NCBI GenBank assembly: GCA_004556165.1
Contig: SFIR01000002.1
Location: 42,751-106,750, forward strand
DNA: 64,000 bases
Direction: 5' to 3'
Source of the DNA: Clostridiales bacterium
GTDB taxonomy: Bacteria; Bacillota; Clostridia; Christensenellales; CAG-138
Shown here piece by piece: positions 53,999-63,962 of this stretch. Each line of letters starts with the position of its first letter. Position 1 is the stretch's first letter. The notes beneath the pieces were generated by a model that saw only the letters and a list, made by a program, of their open reading frames with translations, had not been told where the DNA came from and did not search any database. The translations under genes were made by a program, and so were the position numbers.

Positions 53999-55975
53999 TT
54001 ATTTGTCGGATTTAACTTCAACGGGTTTATTACCGCTATTCTTCTTATTCTGCTTACTTATGGCAACGCGGATAACGACCTCGGCAATTATCAGACCAAC
54101 GATAGCTATGGAAGAGATGATGATGATCGTGGTGAAGACCGAACGGACACTCTTAAGACGCTCGCCGTTAGGTGAATAATCGGTAATCAAGGATTCCAAT
54201 TTTTCTCCGAGCTGCGGATCCTCAACAACATTGGGGTCAGCAGGCTGCGGCGTCTCATTTCCCGGAACGATATCTTCTCCGTAAAAAGCATTGAGCGTGA
54301 TGTCATAGCGAAGCGAGTTCCCGGAAATATCGGTTGCCGTTAGCTGGAACAAAAGCTCGCGTTCGCCTCCGGTATAAAGCGTACAGGGCACAGAATAGAA
54401 ATCGTTTTCACCAGTGGACGGACTTAAATGCTGATAATCCCAAACCGTTATATCCAGATTAGGCTCAACAATAGTGACGTTCTCATAGCTTATGCTTCCG
54501 TAGTTCCTGATATAGAAACGTAATACGACATAATTGCTCGCAGTAAGCTGCTGCTCTATCGCAACTCTGAAATCAATTCCGAGAGTCGACGGATCAACGT
54601 AGGGCAGCAGGGGATAGCTTACGGTGTTATCCCTGAAAACGACGCCTTCGTTTTCACCTGTTATATAAAAGACGACATATCGGAGCTTATCCGGGTTCGG
54701 AGCGTTGTATTCGATTATTTTGGTTTCGCCTATCGCAAGATTAAATGCTCCGGTGAGCCGATTTCCAAGGTCATCGGTAACAACAAGGTTGTTCAACATG
54801 CAGTTTCCGTTATTTGTAAGGTACAGCGTGTATTTCACACCCTCAGGAGTCGATGCGCCGACAAGCACTTCCTTGGATAACTGAGCATGTAGAATTCCGA
54901 GAGTGCGCTTTGAAGCGGATACGCGCAGCTCCTCGGTACTTCCCTCGGGAGTGAAGTATGCTACGGGTTCGGATACTACAGAGCCCTTACCCATTGTATA
55001 TGTGTAGACAAATACAAAGCTTTCGCCTGATGCAAGCGAAAACGGTGCGACCATCGGATCGCTTCCGGTAATGGCTTTATCAATGAGCCTTATATTATTC
55101 AGCTTGATTGAACCGGTGTTGACAAGGGTATATGTAAACACGACCTCTTCACCGGTGACGGCACTTGCCTTGTCCATAACTCTGCTGACGGACATATAGG
55201 CAGTATTAGCACGGGTGATAAGAAGGGTCAGATCGTGTGAAACACTTCGCCATTCACCGTTAAAATACTGCTTCCATGATACGGTAAACGTAAGAGGAAC
55301 ACCGATCATTTTTTCCTTAACATGCAGCTCAGCGGTAAGTGTTATAGATCCTCCTGCAGGCAAATGAACGGGCGAACCGAAATCTGCATGGTAACTGTTG
55401 GAAACGGTCACATCAATATAATCCATTATGCCGGTAGGAGGCACATATGGGGTTCCCTCAGGGGTTGGTTCGATTGAAGGCCATTCAGTAGGCGTGGGAG
55501 TGTCGGTTGGTACAATCGTCGGACTGGGGGACGGAGTAACAGGCCCGGGCGTGGTTGTTCCGGGCTGCGGAGTTATCTTTGGGTCGGAGCCAGCCTTATG
55601 TTCGGACGCATTGATCTCACGGCCTGCATCATGCGAAGGGGTGGGCGACATCTCATCGCCGGGCTCCGGTGATGTGGAAGGATCATGTGAGGGAGTAACG
55701 GACACAGGCTCGTTCAGGTTGTTTACAACAATTGATACAACAACATTCCCTTCGCCTGCAAGACTTTCGGGGGAAGAAGAAATGAAGAGACTGCCCGCCG
55801 GCAGCTCGGGATTGGGCACGGACGTAACGATGGGCTCGGATTTTATATCCTGCCCGGAATTTGCGGCGAAACTCTCCATATACGCGCTGTTGATGCTGAC
55901 AGACAGTACAGAAAACACAACAACTATTGACGTCAGTACAGCTATAAACTTCTTAAATACAGAACTTCTTTTCAA
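53999..55975 (-). CDS. Thr/Pro-rich cell-surface protein with CARDB/DUF11-like repeats
   Basis: 658 residues. The start is TTG at 55975 with AGGA 7-9 bases upstream. A signal sequence (about 9-30, ending near ESFAANSG) leads to a Pro/Thr/Ser/Glu-rich linker at about 85-165 with repeated TPxP, SPTP and STSPEP units. Then come several Ig-like beta modules of the CARDB/DUF11 kind, each about 100 residues (SYHADFG, LVNTGSIKLNNI, LTNNGNCMLNNL, IRNYGSISYENV). A C-terminal membrane helix and basic tail anchor it. The linker is a good O-glycosylation target, and a protein mannosyltransferase lies 2 kb away. Confidence 0.85.
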   Translation of the reverse strand: MKRSSVFKKFIAVLTSIVVVFSVLSVSINSAYMESFAANSGQDIKSEPIVTSVPNPELPAGSLFISSSPESLAGEGNVVVSIVVNNLNEPVSVTPSHDPSTSPEPGDEMSPTPSHDAGREINASEHKAGSDPKITPQPGTTTPGPVTPSPSPTIVPTDTPTPTEWPSIEPTPEGTPYVPPTGIMDYIDVTVSNSYHADFGSPVHLPAGGSITLTAELHVKEKMIGVPLTFTVSWKQYFNGEWRSVSHDLTLLITRANTAYMSVSRVMDKASAVTGEEVVFTYTLVNTGSIKLNNIRLIDKAITGSDPMVAPFSLASGESFVFVYTYTMGKGSVVSEPVAYFTPEGSTEELRVSASKRTLGILHAQLSKEVLVGASTPEGVKYTLYLTNNGNCMLNNLVVTDDLGNRLTGAFNLAIGETKIIEYNAPNPDKLRYVVFYITGENEGVVFRDNTVSYPLLPYVDPSTLGIDFRVAIEQQLTASNYVVLRFYIRNYGSISYENVTIVEPNLDITVWDYQHLSPSTGENDFYSVPCTLYTGGERELLFQLTATDISGNSLRYDITLNAFYGEDIVPGNETPQPADPNVVEDPQLGEKLESLITDYSPNGERLKSVRSVFTTIIIISSIAIVGLIIAEVVIRVAISKQNKKNSGNKPVEVKSDK

Positions 55976-56284
55976 TTTTGCATCCTATACCCGATGATCG
56001 GGTGCCTTTCTTTCTATCTCATTATATTAAACGAATATTGCCGGATAATGGTTTTGCGCGTATTCCGGAACGGAAGAAATTGTTTACACAAAGCCTCATT
56101 ATCAATTATAGCTTAATTCAACGTGGATATCAAGCTTTTTTTCAGCACATAGGGAATGGACATAATATATAGAATGAATGGAAATTTGTATTTCATTTTA
56201 AGTGAATTTATGGTAGAATTAACTAAGCGTGTAAAGCAGGCGCTTGCTTTACGAAAATGAACCAAAGGAGAGTATATCGGGAAC
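55976..56284 (+). promoter_or_regulatory. Divergent region with an extended -10 promoter and a leader hairpin
   Basis: A 309-base AT-rich gap with no gene. It holds an extended -10 (TG at 56211-56212, then TAGAAT at 56214-56219) with no good -35. Then an 8-bp inverted repeat (56231-56238 with 56245-56252; GTAAAGCA / TGCTTTAC) falls in the leader of the glycosyltransferase gene, which has AAAGGAG at 56264-56270. Nothing else is seen. Confidence 0.5.
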
Positions 56285-57835
56285 ATGACAAATCCGTTTC
56301 CTACATCCGGGATTATCAGTGCTGCGGTATTTTCATTTTTGGCATATTTTTCAGCGGTAGTATTCTATTCACGCTTCCCCTTAGAGTATGCATATCTTTC
56401 TATCGCTTCAAAATCCCAAAAGAAAGCATTGCTAAAACCTGTTAATCTTGTTAAGGACAAGGATAATTTCTATTTGGTTGCTGCTGTTCTTTTAGCGGCT
56501 TTTGCTCTTCGCGTTGTATTGTCAAACTGGATAGTCGGCAACAAGACCGACATCAATTGCTTTACCGCTTGGGCTAATCGTGCTGCGACCAAAGGACTCA
56601 AGAATTTTTACAGCGGCGGCAGCTTCTCGGATTATCCGCCGGGATACATTACCGTGCTTGCAGCTATGGGTAAAATAGCAAATCTCTTCGGACATACAGT
56701 TAAAAATGCTTCCGGAGCCTATGATTCTGTTTATGTTTTCCTTGTTAAGCTGCCTTCGTTTATTGCAGATCTTGCCTCGGCATATCTCGTTTATCATCTT
56801 GCAAGAAAAAAACTTCGCTTTGAGCCTTCGCTTGTTCTAATGGCTCTTGTCGCTTTTAATCCTGTAATCATGTATAACTCCGCAGGCTACGGTCAGGTCG
56901 ATCAGATCTTTACCGTTCTGCTTGCATTGAGCATTATCCTTCTGGTGACAAATAAGCCGATATGGGCAGGAACGGTATATGGGCTTTCAATAGTATTGAA
57001 ACCTCAGGCTTTGATGGCAGGCCCTATTCTTGCGATTGCTTATTTTATGTACATATTTGATCCGAATTTCTTTAGTACAGCAAATATTAAATCAAACGAT
57101 GATGTCAAAAAGCGCATCATAAAAACCGCCATCGCTGTACTGTCTGCGGTCATGCTGATCGTTGTTTCGGCATTACCGTATCATACTGCCGAGTATCCAT
57201 TCTATCAAATCATTCTTGATAAGTATCTCGGAACTGCGACTTCATATAAATACGTTTCTATCAATGCCTATAATCTGTACGGTATGATAGGCGCTAACTG
57301 GGCTTCGCTTGATAAGATCGCATTCGGAAGCATCACATACGGAACTCTTGGCACTATCGGCATGGTCATTTCGTTTGCCATTACCGTTGTCCTTTATGTC
57401 TTTGGAAGAAAAAAGCATCGTGGTGCGTTGATGCTTTCAATTGCATATCTGTTCTCCGCACTGTTTACGATTGGTCACTATATGCATGAGAGGTACATAA
57501 TTCCGACAATACTTTTGCTGATCTTAGCATACGTCATTTATTCCGATCGGAGGCTTCTCATGATTGCGGCTCTGTACTCTATACCGATATTTATGAACTG
57601 CATGGCTTCGTTCTATTATTGTGAGTATATAGGCACAAACACAGCGTACTGGGATCTGAAACTGATAAAGTGGGTATCTATAATAAATGTTGTTATGTTT
57701 GTAATATTTACATATGTATGTGTGGATATTATGATTCGGGGAAGAACCATCGGAGATATATTCAGAAAGAATTCCGAAGACCTGGTATTGTCTAACGCAG
57801 TATCTTCAGGTGAACAGGAAAAAGGAGCAAAGTAA
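56285..57835 (+). CDS. GT-C type membrane glycosyltransferase (mannosyltransferase-like)
   Basis: 516 residues with about 11 membrane helices. The first extracellular loop has the acidic GT-C motif in NKTDINCFTAWANRAATKG, followed by SGGSFSDYPPGYI. The layout matches Dol-P-Man-type mannosyltransferases (GT39/GT87-like). It probably uses a polyprenyl-phosphate sugar to glycosylate a surface acceptor. It is followed by the protein mannosyltransferase one base after its stop. The acceptor is unknown. Confidence 0.78.
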   Translation: MTNPFPTSGIISAAVFSFLAYFSAVVFYSRFPLEYAYLSIASKSQKKALLKPVNLVKDKDNFYLVAAVLLAAFALRVVLSNWIVGNKTDINCFTAWANRAATKGLKNFYSGGSFSDYPPGYITVLAAMGKIANLFGHTVKNASGAYDSVYVFLVKLPSFIADLASAYLVYHLARKKLRFEPSLVLMALVAFNPVIMYNSAGYGQVDQIFTVLLALSIILLVTNKPIWAGTVYGLSIVLKPQALMAGPILAIAYFMYIFDPNFFSTANIKSNDDVKKRIIKTAIAVLSAVMLIVVSALPYHTAEYPFYQIILDKYLGTATSYKYVSINAYNLYGMIGANWASLDKIAFGSITYGTLGTIGMVISFAITVVLYVFGRKKHRGALMLSIAYLFSALFTIGHYMHERYIIPTILLLILAYVIYSDRRLLMIAALYSIPIFMNCMASFYYCEYIGTNTAYWDLKLIKWVSIINVVMFVIFTYVCVDIMIRGRTIGDIFRKNSEDLVLSNAVSSGEQEKGAK

Positions 57836-57836
57836 A

Positions 57837-60626
57837 GTGAAAAAGAGATTAGCTTATTTATTGATATTTGTTCTGCTTATATGCATGTCATTTGCTTGCA
57901 GCTGCGGAGGAAATGTCGAAGATATAGTAAAAAACGGCAATCTGGATGAAATAAATTCATCCAGCGGATTACCTGTCGGATGGGAGTTCTATTCATATTA
58001 TTTGGATCATGATACCGATTTCCCTAAACCGGTGAGCTATTTCACTATGGAAACCGATCCGACATACGGAAACGTTGTAAAGCTTACCAACTCAGGCAGC
58101 GATGATTCAAGGCTCATGCAGACTATTACTGTTAAGCCCAATAAGACGTATAAGTTCACCTGCTATGTCAAAACCTCCGATGTTGTCGGGGCTCTCGGTG
58201 CAAACATTGGCTTTGAGGATTCTACTACCCACAGCGACGGCATTATTGGTACACATGATTGGACGAAGCTCGAAGTCATCGGAAAGACCGGCAAAGATCA
58301 GAAAACCGTTCAGGTAGGTTTACGGCTCGGAGGATTCGGTGCCGAAGCTACCGGAACTGCTTGGTTCAGCGGCCTTACGGTTGAGCAGGTTTCATCGAAC
58401 AGCGATGCTATCCTCCTTTATACCGAGAATGCGCAAAACGGAAACGGTTCTTCTAACACTTCTGCAAATACAAAAGAAGCTGCAGCAAGAAGCAAAATGG
58501 TAGTCATTATGTGCTTCGTTTACATTCTTGTGCCGATTGCCATAGTTTTCCTGCTTGAATATGAAACAAATTTTGATAAGCACAGGAGAAAACCATATCC
58601 TCCGACCCTTGCACAATCGGATAAGCTGTTTTTAAGTACCAAACCCGATCTTCCGGGTAAAACCGATACTAAGCTTCATTATACCCGCAAGGACTGGATA
58701 TTTGTTGTTGTACTGACTGCTGTATACGCAGTAGTTGCGCTTACCAATCTCGGAAGCCTAAAGGGGCCTGAAAACGCATGGAAGGGCGACACCGAAAGTA
58801 CTGTTGTTATCAGTTTAGACGAAGCTGCCGAAATTTACAGGGTCTCTCAGAATGGCGGAATTGCCAATAAAGCAACGTATACATTGACATCCGATACGGG
58901 CAAAACAATTAGCTTCAGCCAGGAATACGGTACGATGTATCGTTGGAGCAGGATCTCGGGATCAAAGGCAAACGGCGCTGATGCTAATGATTCAAGCAAA
59001 TATCCGTTTGGGACAGAAAAAATACAGACCGTTACGCTGAGCGTCACAAAGGGAAGCGTTGTTCTTAATGAACTTGCGTTCTTTGATGCTGACGGAAATA
59101 CTATACCCGTTCATACAGAAAATGAAGCAGGGAATGCTCTGATTGATGAGCAGGATACCGCTTCTCAGTATCGCACCGCGATGACGGGCATGTATTTTGA
59201 TGAGCTGTATCATGCAAGAACTGCATACGAGGGACTTAACAGCATGTCCATCTACGAATGGACACATCCGCCTCTCGGAAAGCAGATCATTGCAATCGGC
59301 ATAAGCATTTTCGGAATGAACCCGTTTGGCTGGAGGTGTATGGGCGCAATATTCGGTATTGCGATGATACCCGTCATGTACGCTTTCGGCAAACGCTTGT
59401 TCAAAAGATCCGAGCTTGCCCTTCTTGCCGCCGGACTTCTTGCATTTGATTTTATGCATTTCACGCAGACAAGGATTGCCACGATTGATACCTACGGCGT
59501 ATTCTTTAATCTCTGCATGATCTACTATATGTATAAGTTCATCAAGATGGATCTTGGCGATGATCTGAAATCAACGCTGATTCCGCTTGGCCTTTCCGGG
59601 TTGTTCTTTGGACTGGGCTGTTCAAGCAAATGGATATGTGTTTATACGGGCGCAGCGCTTGCGGTCATGTTCTTTGCAAAAATGATAACAATGTGGGTCA
59701 AGTCAAAGAACATTCTGAAGCAAAAAAACAAGAGTAAAGATTCGCTTGAAGAACCTGCATATAAGAACGCGATGAACTACCCTAAGCGTTTCCTGTTCAC
59801 CTGCCTGTGGTGCGTTCTGTTCTTTATTGTGATCCCCGTTTCGATTTACGTCGTTTCGTACCGTCCGTATTGGAACGGCCAGTGGAAGCAGCAAGCTGTT
59901 GATGCAAAGACGATCGAACTTCGCAATAAGAATGAGATTGCAGCTGATGAATATGCAACCGAAGAGGATCTGTCGCTCGGTGATAAGGTAAGCGCATACA
60001 TGAACGGTGTAATTAAAAACCAGAAGGACATGTACAATTATCACAGCAAGCTTACCGCAACTCATTCATATCAGTCTGCATGGTATGAATGGCCGCTGTC
60101 CAACAGACCCGTATGGTTCTGTTCAAGCGAGGATGCGGACACCACAAGGGCAGGAACGATTTCAACTTTCGGAAATCCTGCCGTTTGGTGGGTGTGCTTT
60201 GTCGGCACTCTGACCTTTGTAATAATGCTTCTGCTTGGTAAAATCAAGTTTAACACTGATGCGTTCATGATTCTGATGAGCATAGCATCAGCAATGCTTC
60301 CGTGGATGCTCGTGTCAAGGTGCGTATTTGTATACCATTACTTCGCAACAGTGCCGTTTATCATTCTTGCAAGCGTGTATGTCCTGAAGCATTATGAGGA
60401 TAAGTATTGCTACTTTGAAGTGAATAAAGCAATGCTTAACTCTAAAACCCCCGGCACCCCCAATCCAAAGCCTTGGGTAAAGTACATCAAATGGGTATGG
60501 CTCATACTTGCAGTTGTGCTGTTCTGTCTCTTCTACCCGGTGATCAGCGGTCTCCATGTTTCAAAGGCATATATCAGATTCCTTCAGTGGCTGCCGACAT
60601 GGACTTTCCTCGGAATATGGTTTTGA
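57837..60626 (+). CDS. Protein mannosyltransferase (GT39) with fused N-terminal lectin-like domain
   Basis: 929 residues from the GTG at 57837, with AAGGAG about 9 bases upstream. N-terminal signal helix with a marginal lipobox (MSFACSC). Residues about 25-190 form a beta-sandwich resembling carbohydrate-binding modules (NGNLDEINSSSGLPVGWEF, TVKPNKTYKFTCYVKTS, WFSGLTVEQV). After a membrane helix (about 220-240), a second exposed domain (about 300-440) leads to the PMT core: the catalytic-type acidic pair in FDELYHAR (Asp455, Glu456) and THPPLGK (His477). Polytopic to the end. It should transfer mannose to Ser/Thr of exported proteins. The fusion is unusual. Confidence 0.85.
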   Translation: MKKRLAYLLIFVLLICMSFACSCGGNVEDIVKNGNLDEINSSSGLPVGWEFYSYYLDHDTDFPKPVSYFTMETDPTYGNVVKLTNSGSDDSRLMQTITVKPNKTYKFTCYVKTSDVVGALGANIGFEDSTTHSDGIIGTHDWTKLEVIGKTGKDQKTVQVGLRLGGFGAEATGTAWFSGLTVEQVSSNSDAILLYTENAQNGNGSSNTSANTKEAAARSKMVVIMCFVYILVPIAIVFLLEYETNFDKHRRKPYPPTLAQSDKLFLSTKPDLPGKTDTKLHYTRKDWIFVVVLTAVYAVVALTNLGSLKGPENAWKGDTESTVVISLDEAAEIYRVSQNGGIANKATYTLTSDTGKTISFSQEYGTMYRWSRISGSKANGADANDSSKYPFGTEKIQTVTLSVTKGSVVLNELAFFDADGNTIPVHTENEAGNALIDEQDTASQYRTAMTGMYFDELYHARTAYEGLNSMSIYEWTHPPLGKQIIAIGISIFGMNPFGWRCMGAIFGIAMIPVMYAFGKRLFKRSELALLAAGLLAFDFMHFTQTRIATIDTYGVFFNLCMIYYMYKFIKMDLGDDLKSTLIPLGLSGLFFGLGCSSKWICVYTGAALAVMFFAKMITMWVKSKNILKQKNKSKDSLEEPAYKNAMNYPKRFLFTCLWCVLFFIVIPVSIYVVSYRPYWNGQWKQQAVDAKTIELRNKNEIAADEYATEEDLSLGDKVSAYMNGVIKNQKDMYNYHSKLTATHSYQSAWYEWPLSNRPVWFCSSEDADTTRAGTISTFGNPAVWWVCFVGTLTFVIMLLLGKIKFNTDAFMILMSIASAMLPWMLVSRCVFVYHYFATVPFIILASVYVLKHYEDKYCYFEVNKAMLNSKTPGTPNPKPWVKYIKWVWLILAVVLFCLFYPVISGLHVSKAYIRFLQWLPTWTFLGIWF

Positions 60627-60643
60627 TCTAAAGGAGCGGTATT

Positions 60644-61150
60644 ATGGATAATCTAAATGTTGAGACGAATAAGTCAACAGCAAAGAAACCCGAAAGCGAA
60701 GGACGAAAAAGTATTCTTCAGTTTATTAAGTTTGGGCTTGTGGGTATCAGCAATACTCTTATCGATCTTATAGTAAGCATGGGGCTTAATGCTCTGTTCA
60801 GCATTTATTATCTTGCAAAGATAGTCGGATATTGCTGCGGAATACTGAACAGTTACCTGCTTAATACCCGATGGACCTTCAAGGAAGAACGCAAAAAGGA
60901 TGCGCGAGAGATTATCAGTTTTATCGGAGTCAACCTTGTTGTTCTCGCTGTTTCAACAGCACTTATGTATTTCATGAAGGATAAATGGGGCTTCATAGGT
61001 TGGTGGGAGTCGCTGGGGCTACCAAATCTTATTGTAAAAGTTATCAACGGCGAGAGGTTCTGCATGCTTGTTTCTGCTGTTATATGTATCATCATTAACT
61101 TTATTGGAAATAAGCTTATCGTGTTCAACCGCAAAGATACAGAAAACTGA
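60644..61150 (+). CDS. GtrA family membrane protein
   Basis: 168 residues, four membrane helices. It begins with a Lys/Glu-rich cytoplasmic tail, then FIKFGLVGISNTLIDLIVSMG and YCCGILNSYLLNTRWTF, the GtrA signature. GtrA-type proteins are thought to translocate or assist polyprenyl-phosphate sugars. It lies 17 bases after the mannosyltransferase, which needs such a donor. Confidence 0.9.
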   Translation: MDNLNVETNKSTAKKPESEGRKSILQFIKFGLVGISNTLIDLIVSMGLNALFSIYYLAKIVGYCCGILNSYLLNTRWTFKEERKKDAREIISFIGVNLVVLAVSTALMYFMKDKWGFIGWWESLGLPNLIVKVINGERFCMLVSAVICIIINFIGNKLIVFNRKDTEN

Positions 61151-61215
61151 TTGATATGGAATGCCGGGAGAGAGAGCTTTCCCGGCATAACTGCTGTTTT
61201 GAGGAGGTGCAGAGC

Positions 61216-62748
61216 ATGCTTTCAAGGATAATGAGCTACGGTTTGACCGGGCTCACCGGTTTTCCTGTGACGGTTGAAGTCGATATAGGATACGGTATGA
61301 CGAAATTCGAAACAGTGGGCTTACCGGATAATGCGGTTAAGGAATCGCGTGAAAGAGTTCGTTCGGCAATTATAAATTCCGGCTTCAATTTTCCCGAAAC
61401 CAGAATAATCGCTAATCTGGCTCCTGCCGATATAAGAAAGGAAGGCTCAATCTACGATCTTCCCATTGCTGTCGGTATTCTTTGCGCATGCGGTGAAATC
61501 AAGAATTGGTCGGTAGAGGATTGGGTAATAATCGGTGAGCTTGCGCTTGACGGTTCCGTCAGAGGCGTTAACGGCGTGCTTCCGATGATAATTGACGCAA
61601 AAGCTCGAGGATACACAAAGGTTTTGCTTCCCAAAGAGAATGCCGCAGAAGCTATGTATATCGACGGAGTAACCGCGATTCCGGTTTCTTCTCTTGCCGA
61701 AGCGGCAATGTTTCTGAGGGGAGATAAGCATATTGACCCACAACCGCTTACCGTATGGAGAGCGGAGCAGGTTGAGTATGACGCTGATTTTGCTCTGATA
61801 AAGGGTCAGCAATCCGCAAAAAGGGCTGCGGAAGTTGCGGCGGCAGGCGGACATAATATCCTATTTATTGGCACTCCGGGATCGGGCAAGACAATGCTCG
61901 CAAGAAGCATTCCGTCGATTCTTCCGCCGCTCACACACGAAGAAGCCCTTGAAATCACAAAAATACATTCCGTTGCCGGTATTATGAGAGGGAAAAATAA
62001 TATTGTGACAGAAAGGCCGTTCCGTTCGCCGCATCATTCCGCATCAATTCCTTCACTCGTCGGCGGCGGAGCAAGGGCTCTTCCGGGAGAAATAAGCTTA
62101 GCGCATTACGGAGTTCTGTTCCTCGATGAGTTTGCAGAATTTCCCAAAATGGTACTTGAAGCGCTGCGCCAGCCTATGGAGGACGGTGTAATAACGATTT
62201 CGAGAACTGCGGCTAAAGCCGATTATCCGGCAAATTTCATGCTTGTTGCCGCTATGAATCCATGTCCGTGCGGCAATTTCGGTTCGAGAACCAAACCGTG
62301 CAAATGCACAAAATACCAGATTGAAAGATACCTTGGCAGAATAAGCGGCCCCGTACTCGACAGGATAGATATTCATGTCGAGATGACCGATGTTGATTAT
62401 GATGATATTACTTCCAAACAGCTCGGCGAGAGTTCGGCAGCTGTACGAGAAAGGGTGACAAGGGCGAGAGAGATACAGAATAGGAGATATATTGACGACG
62501 GAATCATTATGAATTCTCAGCTTAGTTCTAAGCTTGTTAAGAAGCACTGCATCCTTGAAGACGATGCCGAACAGCTCGTTAAGCTTTCATTTACGAGACT
62601 GAATCTTTCTGCAAGAGCGTATAACAGAATTCTGAAAGTTGCGAGGACGATTTCTGACCTTGCGGGAGATGAAAGAATCACGCGTGCCGCAATTGCAGAA
62701 GCTCTGCAGTATCGCTCGGTAGACAGCAAGTATTGGGGTGCGGAATGA
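61216..62748 (+). CDS. YifB/ComM family AAA ATPase
   Basis: 510 residues from the ATG at 61216, which follows GGAGG; the open frame from 61156 has no site. N-terminal ChlI/YifB domain (YGLTGLTGFPVTVEVDIGYG, LPDNAVKESRERVRSAI), AAA core with Walker A GTPGSGKTML (about 219-228) and the Mg-chelatase C-terminal domain with a Cys-rich patch (CPCGNFGSRTKPCKC). In competent bacteria the ComM relative is a branch-migration helicase. It overlaps dprA by 4 bases, the usual pairing. Confidence 0.93.
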   Translation: MLSRIMSYGLTGLTGFPVTVEVDIGYGMTKFETVGLPDNAVKESRERVRSAIINSGFNFPETRIIANLAPADIRKEGSIYDLPIAVGILCACGEIKNWSVEDWVIIGELALDGSVRGVNGVLPMIIDAKARGYTKVLLPKENAAEAMYIDGVTAIPVSSLAEAAMFLRGDKHIDPQPLTVWRAEQVEYDADFALIKGQQSAKRAAEVAAAGGHNILFIGTPGSGKTMLARSIPSILPPLTHEEALEITKIHSVAGIMRGKNNIVTERPFRSPHHSASIPSLVGGGARALPGEISLAHYGVLFLDEFAEFPKMVLEALRQPMEDGVITISRTAAKADYPANFMLVAAMNPCPCGNFGSRTKPCKCTKYQIERYLGRISGPVLDRIDIHVEMTDVDYDDITSKQLGESSAAVRERVTRAREIQNRRYIDDGIIMNSQLSSKLVKKHCILEDDAEQLVKLSFTRLNLSARAYNRILKVARTISDLAGDERITRAAIAEALQYRSVDSKYWGAE

Positions 62749-63881
62749 ACTATTCTTTTGAAGAAAAGCTCTATATCTGGCTGAGCAATGTGTTTGAATG
62801 CAGTGCTGTATCTGCCCATGCGCTTGTTGACGCAAATGGCGGCATTGTTGAGCTGTATGAAGCAGTAAGAAAAGGAACCGAGATATTTCCAAACAGGATT
62901 TCTCTCGAAAAACGGGAAAAGCTCCGGCTGCTTGCTCCAATGCAGCAAATCGATGATTTCATTTCGGGCTTGGAATCAAATTGCGTGCGAGCGCTGACCT
63001 TTGCAAGCGATGATTATCCCGAGCTTCTGAAATGTATCTATGATCCGCCGCTCGTTCTTTATTCAAGAGGCTGCGGAGATATAAATAATATGAGCTTGCC
63101 GTTCGCGATAATCGGTTCCCGTAACTGTACAGATTACGGCGAAAGCATGTCGGCACTGTTTGGCGAGACACTGGCAAGAAACGGATTTACGATAGTATCA
63201 GGTCTTGCGTATGGGTGCGATGCCATGGCTTCGGTCGGCGCACTGAAGGCTGACGGGAATCCGCTTCCGACCGTTGCGGTATTAGGTCAGGGCGTGTGCG
63301 TAGATAAGAATGATTCAACGGCAAGGACAATGAATAAAATCCTCGAACGTGGGCTTGTATTGAGCGAACTTTTGCCGCATTCGCGCGCTTTCAAGGGCTC
63401 ATATCCGATGAGAAACCGAATCATAAGCGGCTTGAGTCAAGGGCTGCTCGTAGTTGAGGCAGGCTTGAGAAGCGGCACGATGATAACCGCAAACGCGGCT
63501 ATGGAACAGGGGAGAATGGTATTTGCGCTTCCCGGCAGAATAACCGATAGGATGAGTCAGGGTACAAATCAGATGCTTAAAAACGGTGCGGCTCAGGCCG
63601 TTTACGGTACGGATGATATTCTTGAATACTTCGGAATAACGGATATTTCGTATGAGAAGAACAACCGTGCGGCATCAGAGGATAATGCGGTTAAGAATCT
63701 GTCTCCGTCCGCGAAGAAGCTATATCTTGCCCTGCAGAAGGGGGAAAGGCCGTTCGATAATCTATGCGAAACAACCGGTATTACTGCGGCGGAATTGAAT
63801 TCGTATCTGACGGAAATGGAGTTAATGGGACTTATCACGCAGCTTCCCGGGCGCGTTTATACAGCAAAATCGAAGCTTTGA
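62745..63881 (+). CDS. dprA: DNA processing protein DprA
   Basis: Loads RecA on single-stranded DNA taken up during transformation. 378 residues from the ATG overlapping the yifB stop (ATGA). N-terminal helical region, Rossmann core with AIIGSRNCTDYGE, GLAYGCDAMAS, VAVLGQGV and EAGLRSGTMITANAAMEQGR, and a C-terminal winged helix (SPSAKKLYLALQKGERPFDNLCETTG-type). DprA occurs also in species not known to be transformable. Confidence 0.95.
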   Translation: MNYSFEEKLYIWLSNVFECSAVSAHALVDANGGIVELYEAVRKGTEIFPNRISLEKREKLRLLAPMQQIDDFISGLESNCVRALTFASDDYPELLKCIYDPPLVLYSRGCGDINNMSLPFAIIGSRNCTDYGESMSALFGETLARNGFTIVSGLAYGCDAMASVGALKADGNPLPTVAVLGQGVCVDKNDSTARTMNKILERGLVLSELLPHSRAFKGSYPMRNRIISGLSQGLLVVEAGLRSGTMITANAAMEQGRMVFALPGRITDRMSQGTNQMLKNGAAQAVYGTDDILEYFGITDISYEKNNRAASEDNAVKNLSPSAKKLYLALQKGERPFDNLCETTGITAAELNSYLTEMELMGLITQLPGRVYTAKSKL

Positions 63882-63962
63882 CCGTGCAAAATGACCTAAT
63901 TTCGGTAAGTTGTATAATTAAGTGTCCAAAATAAAAAAAGGATAGCTCCATAGCGAAAAGCC

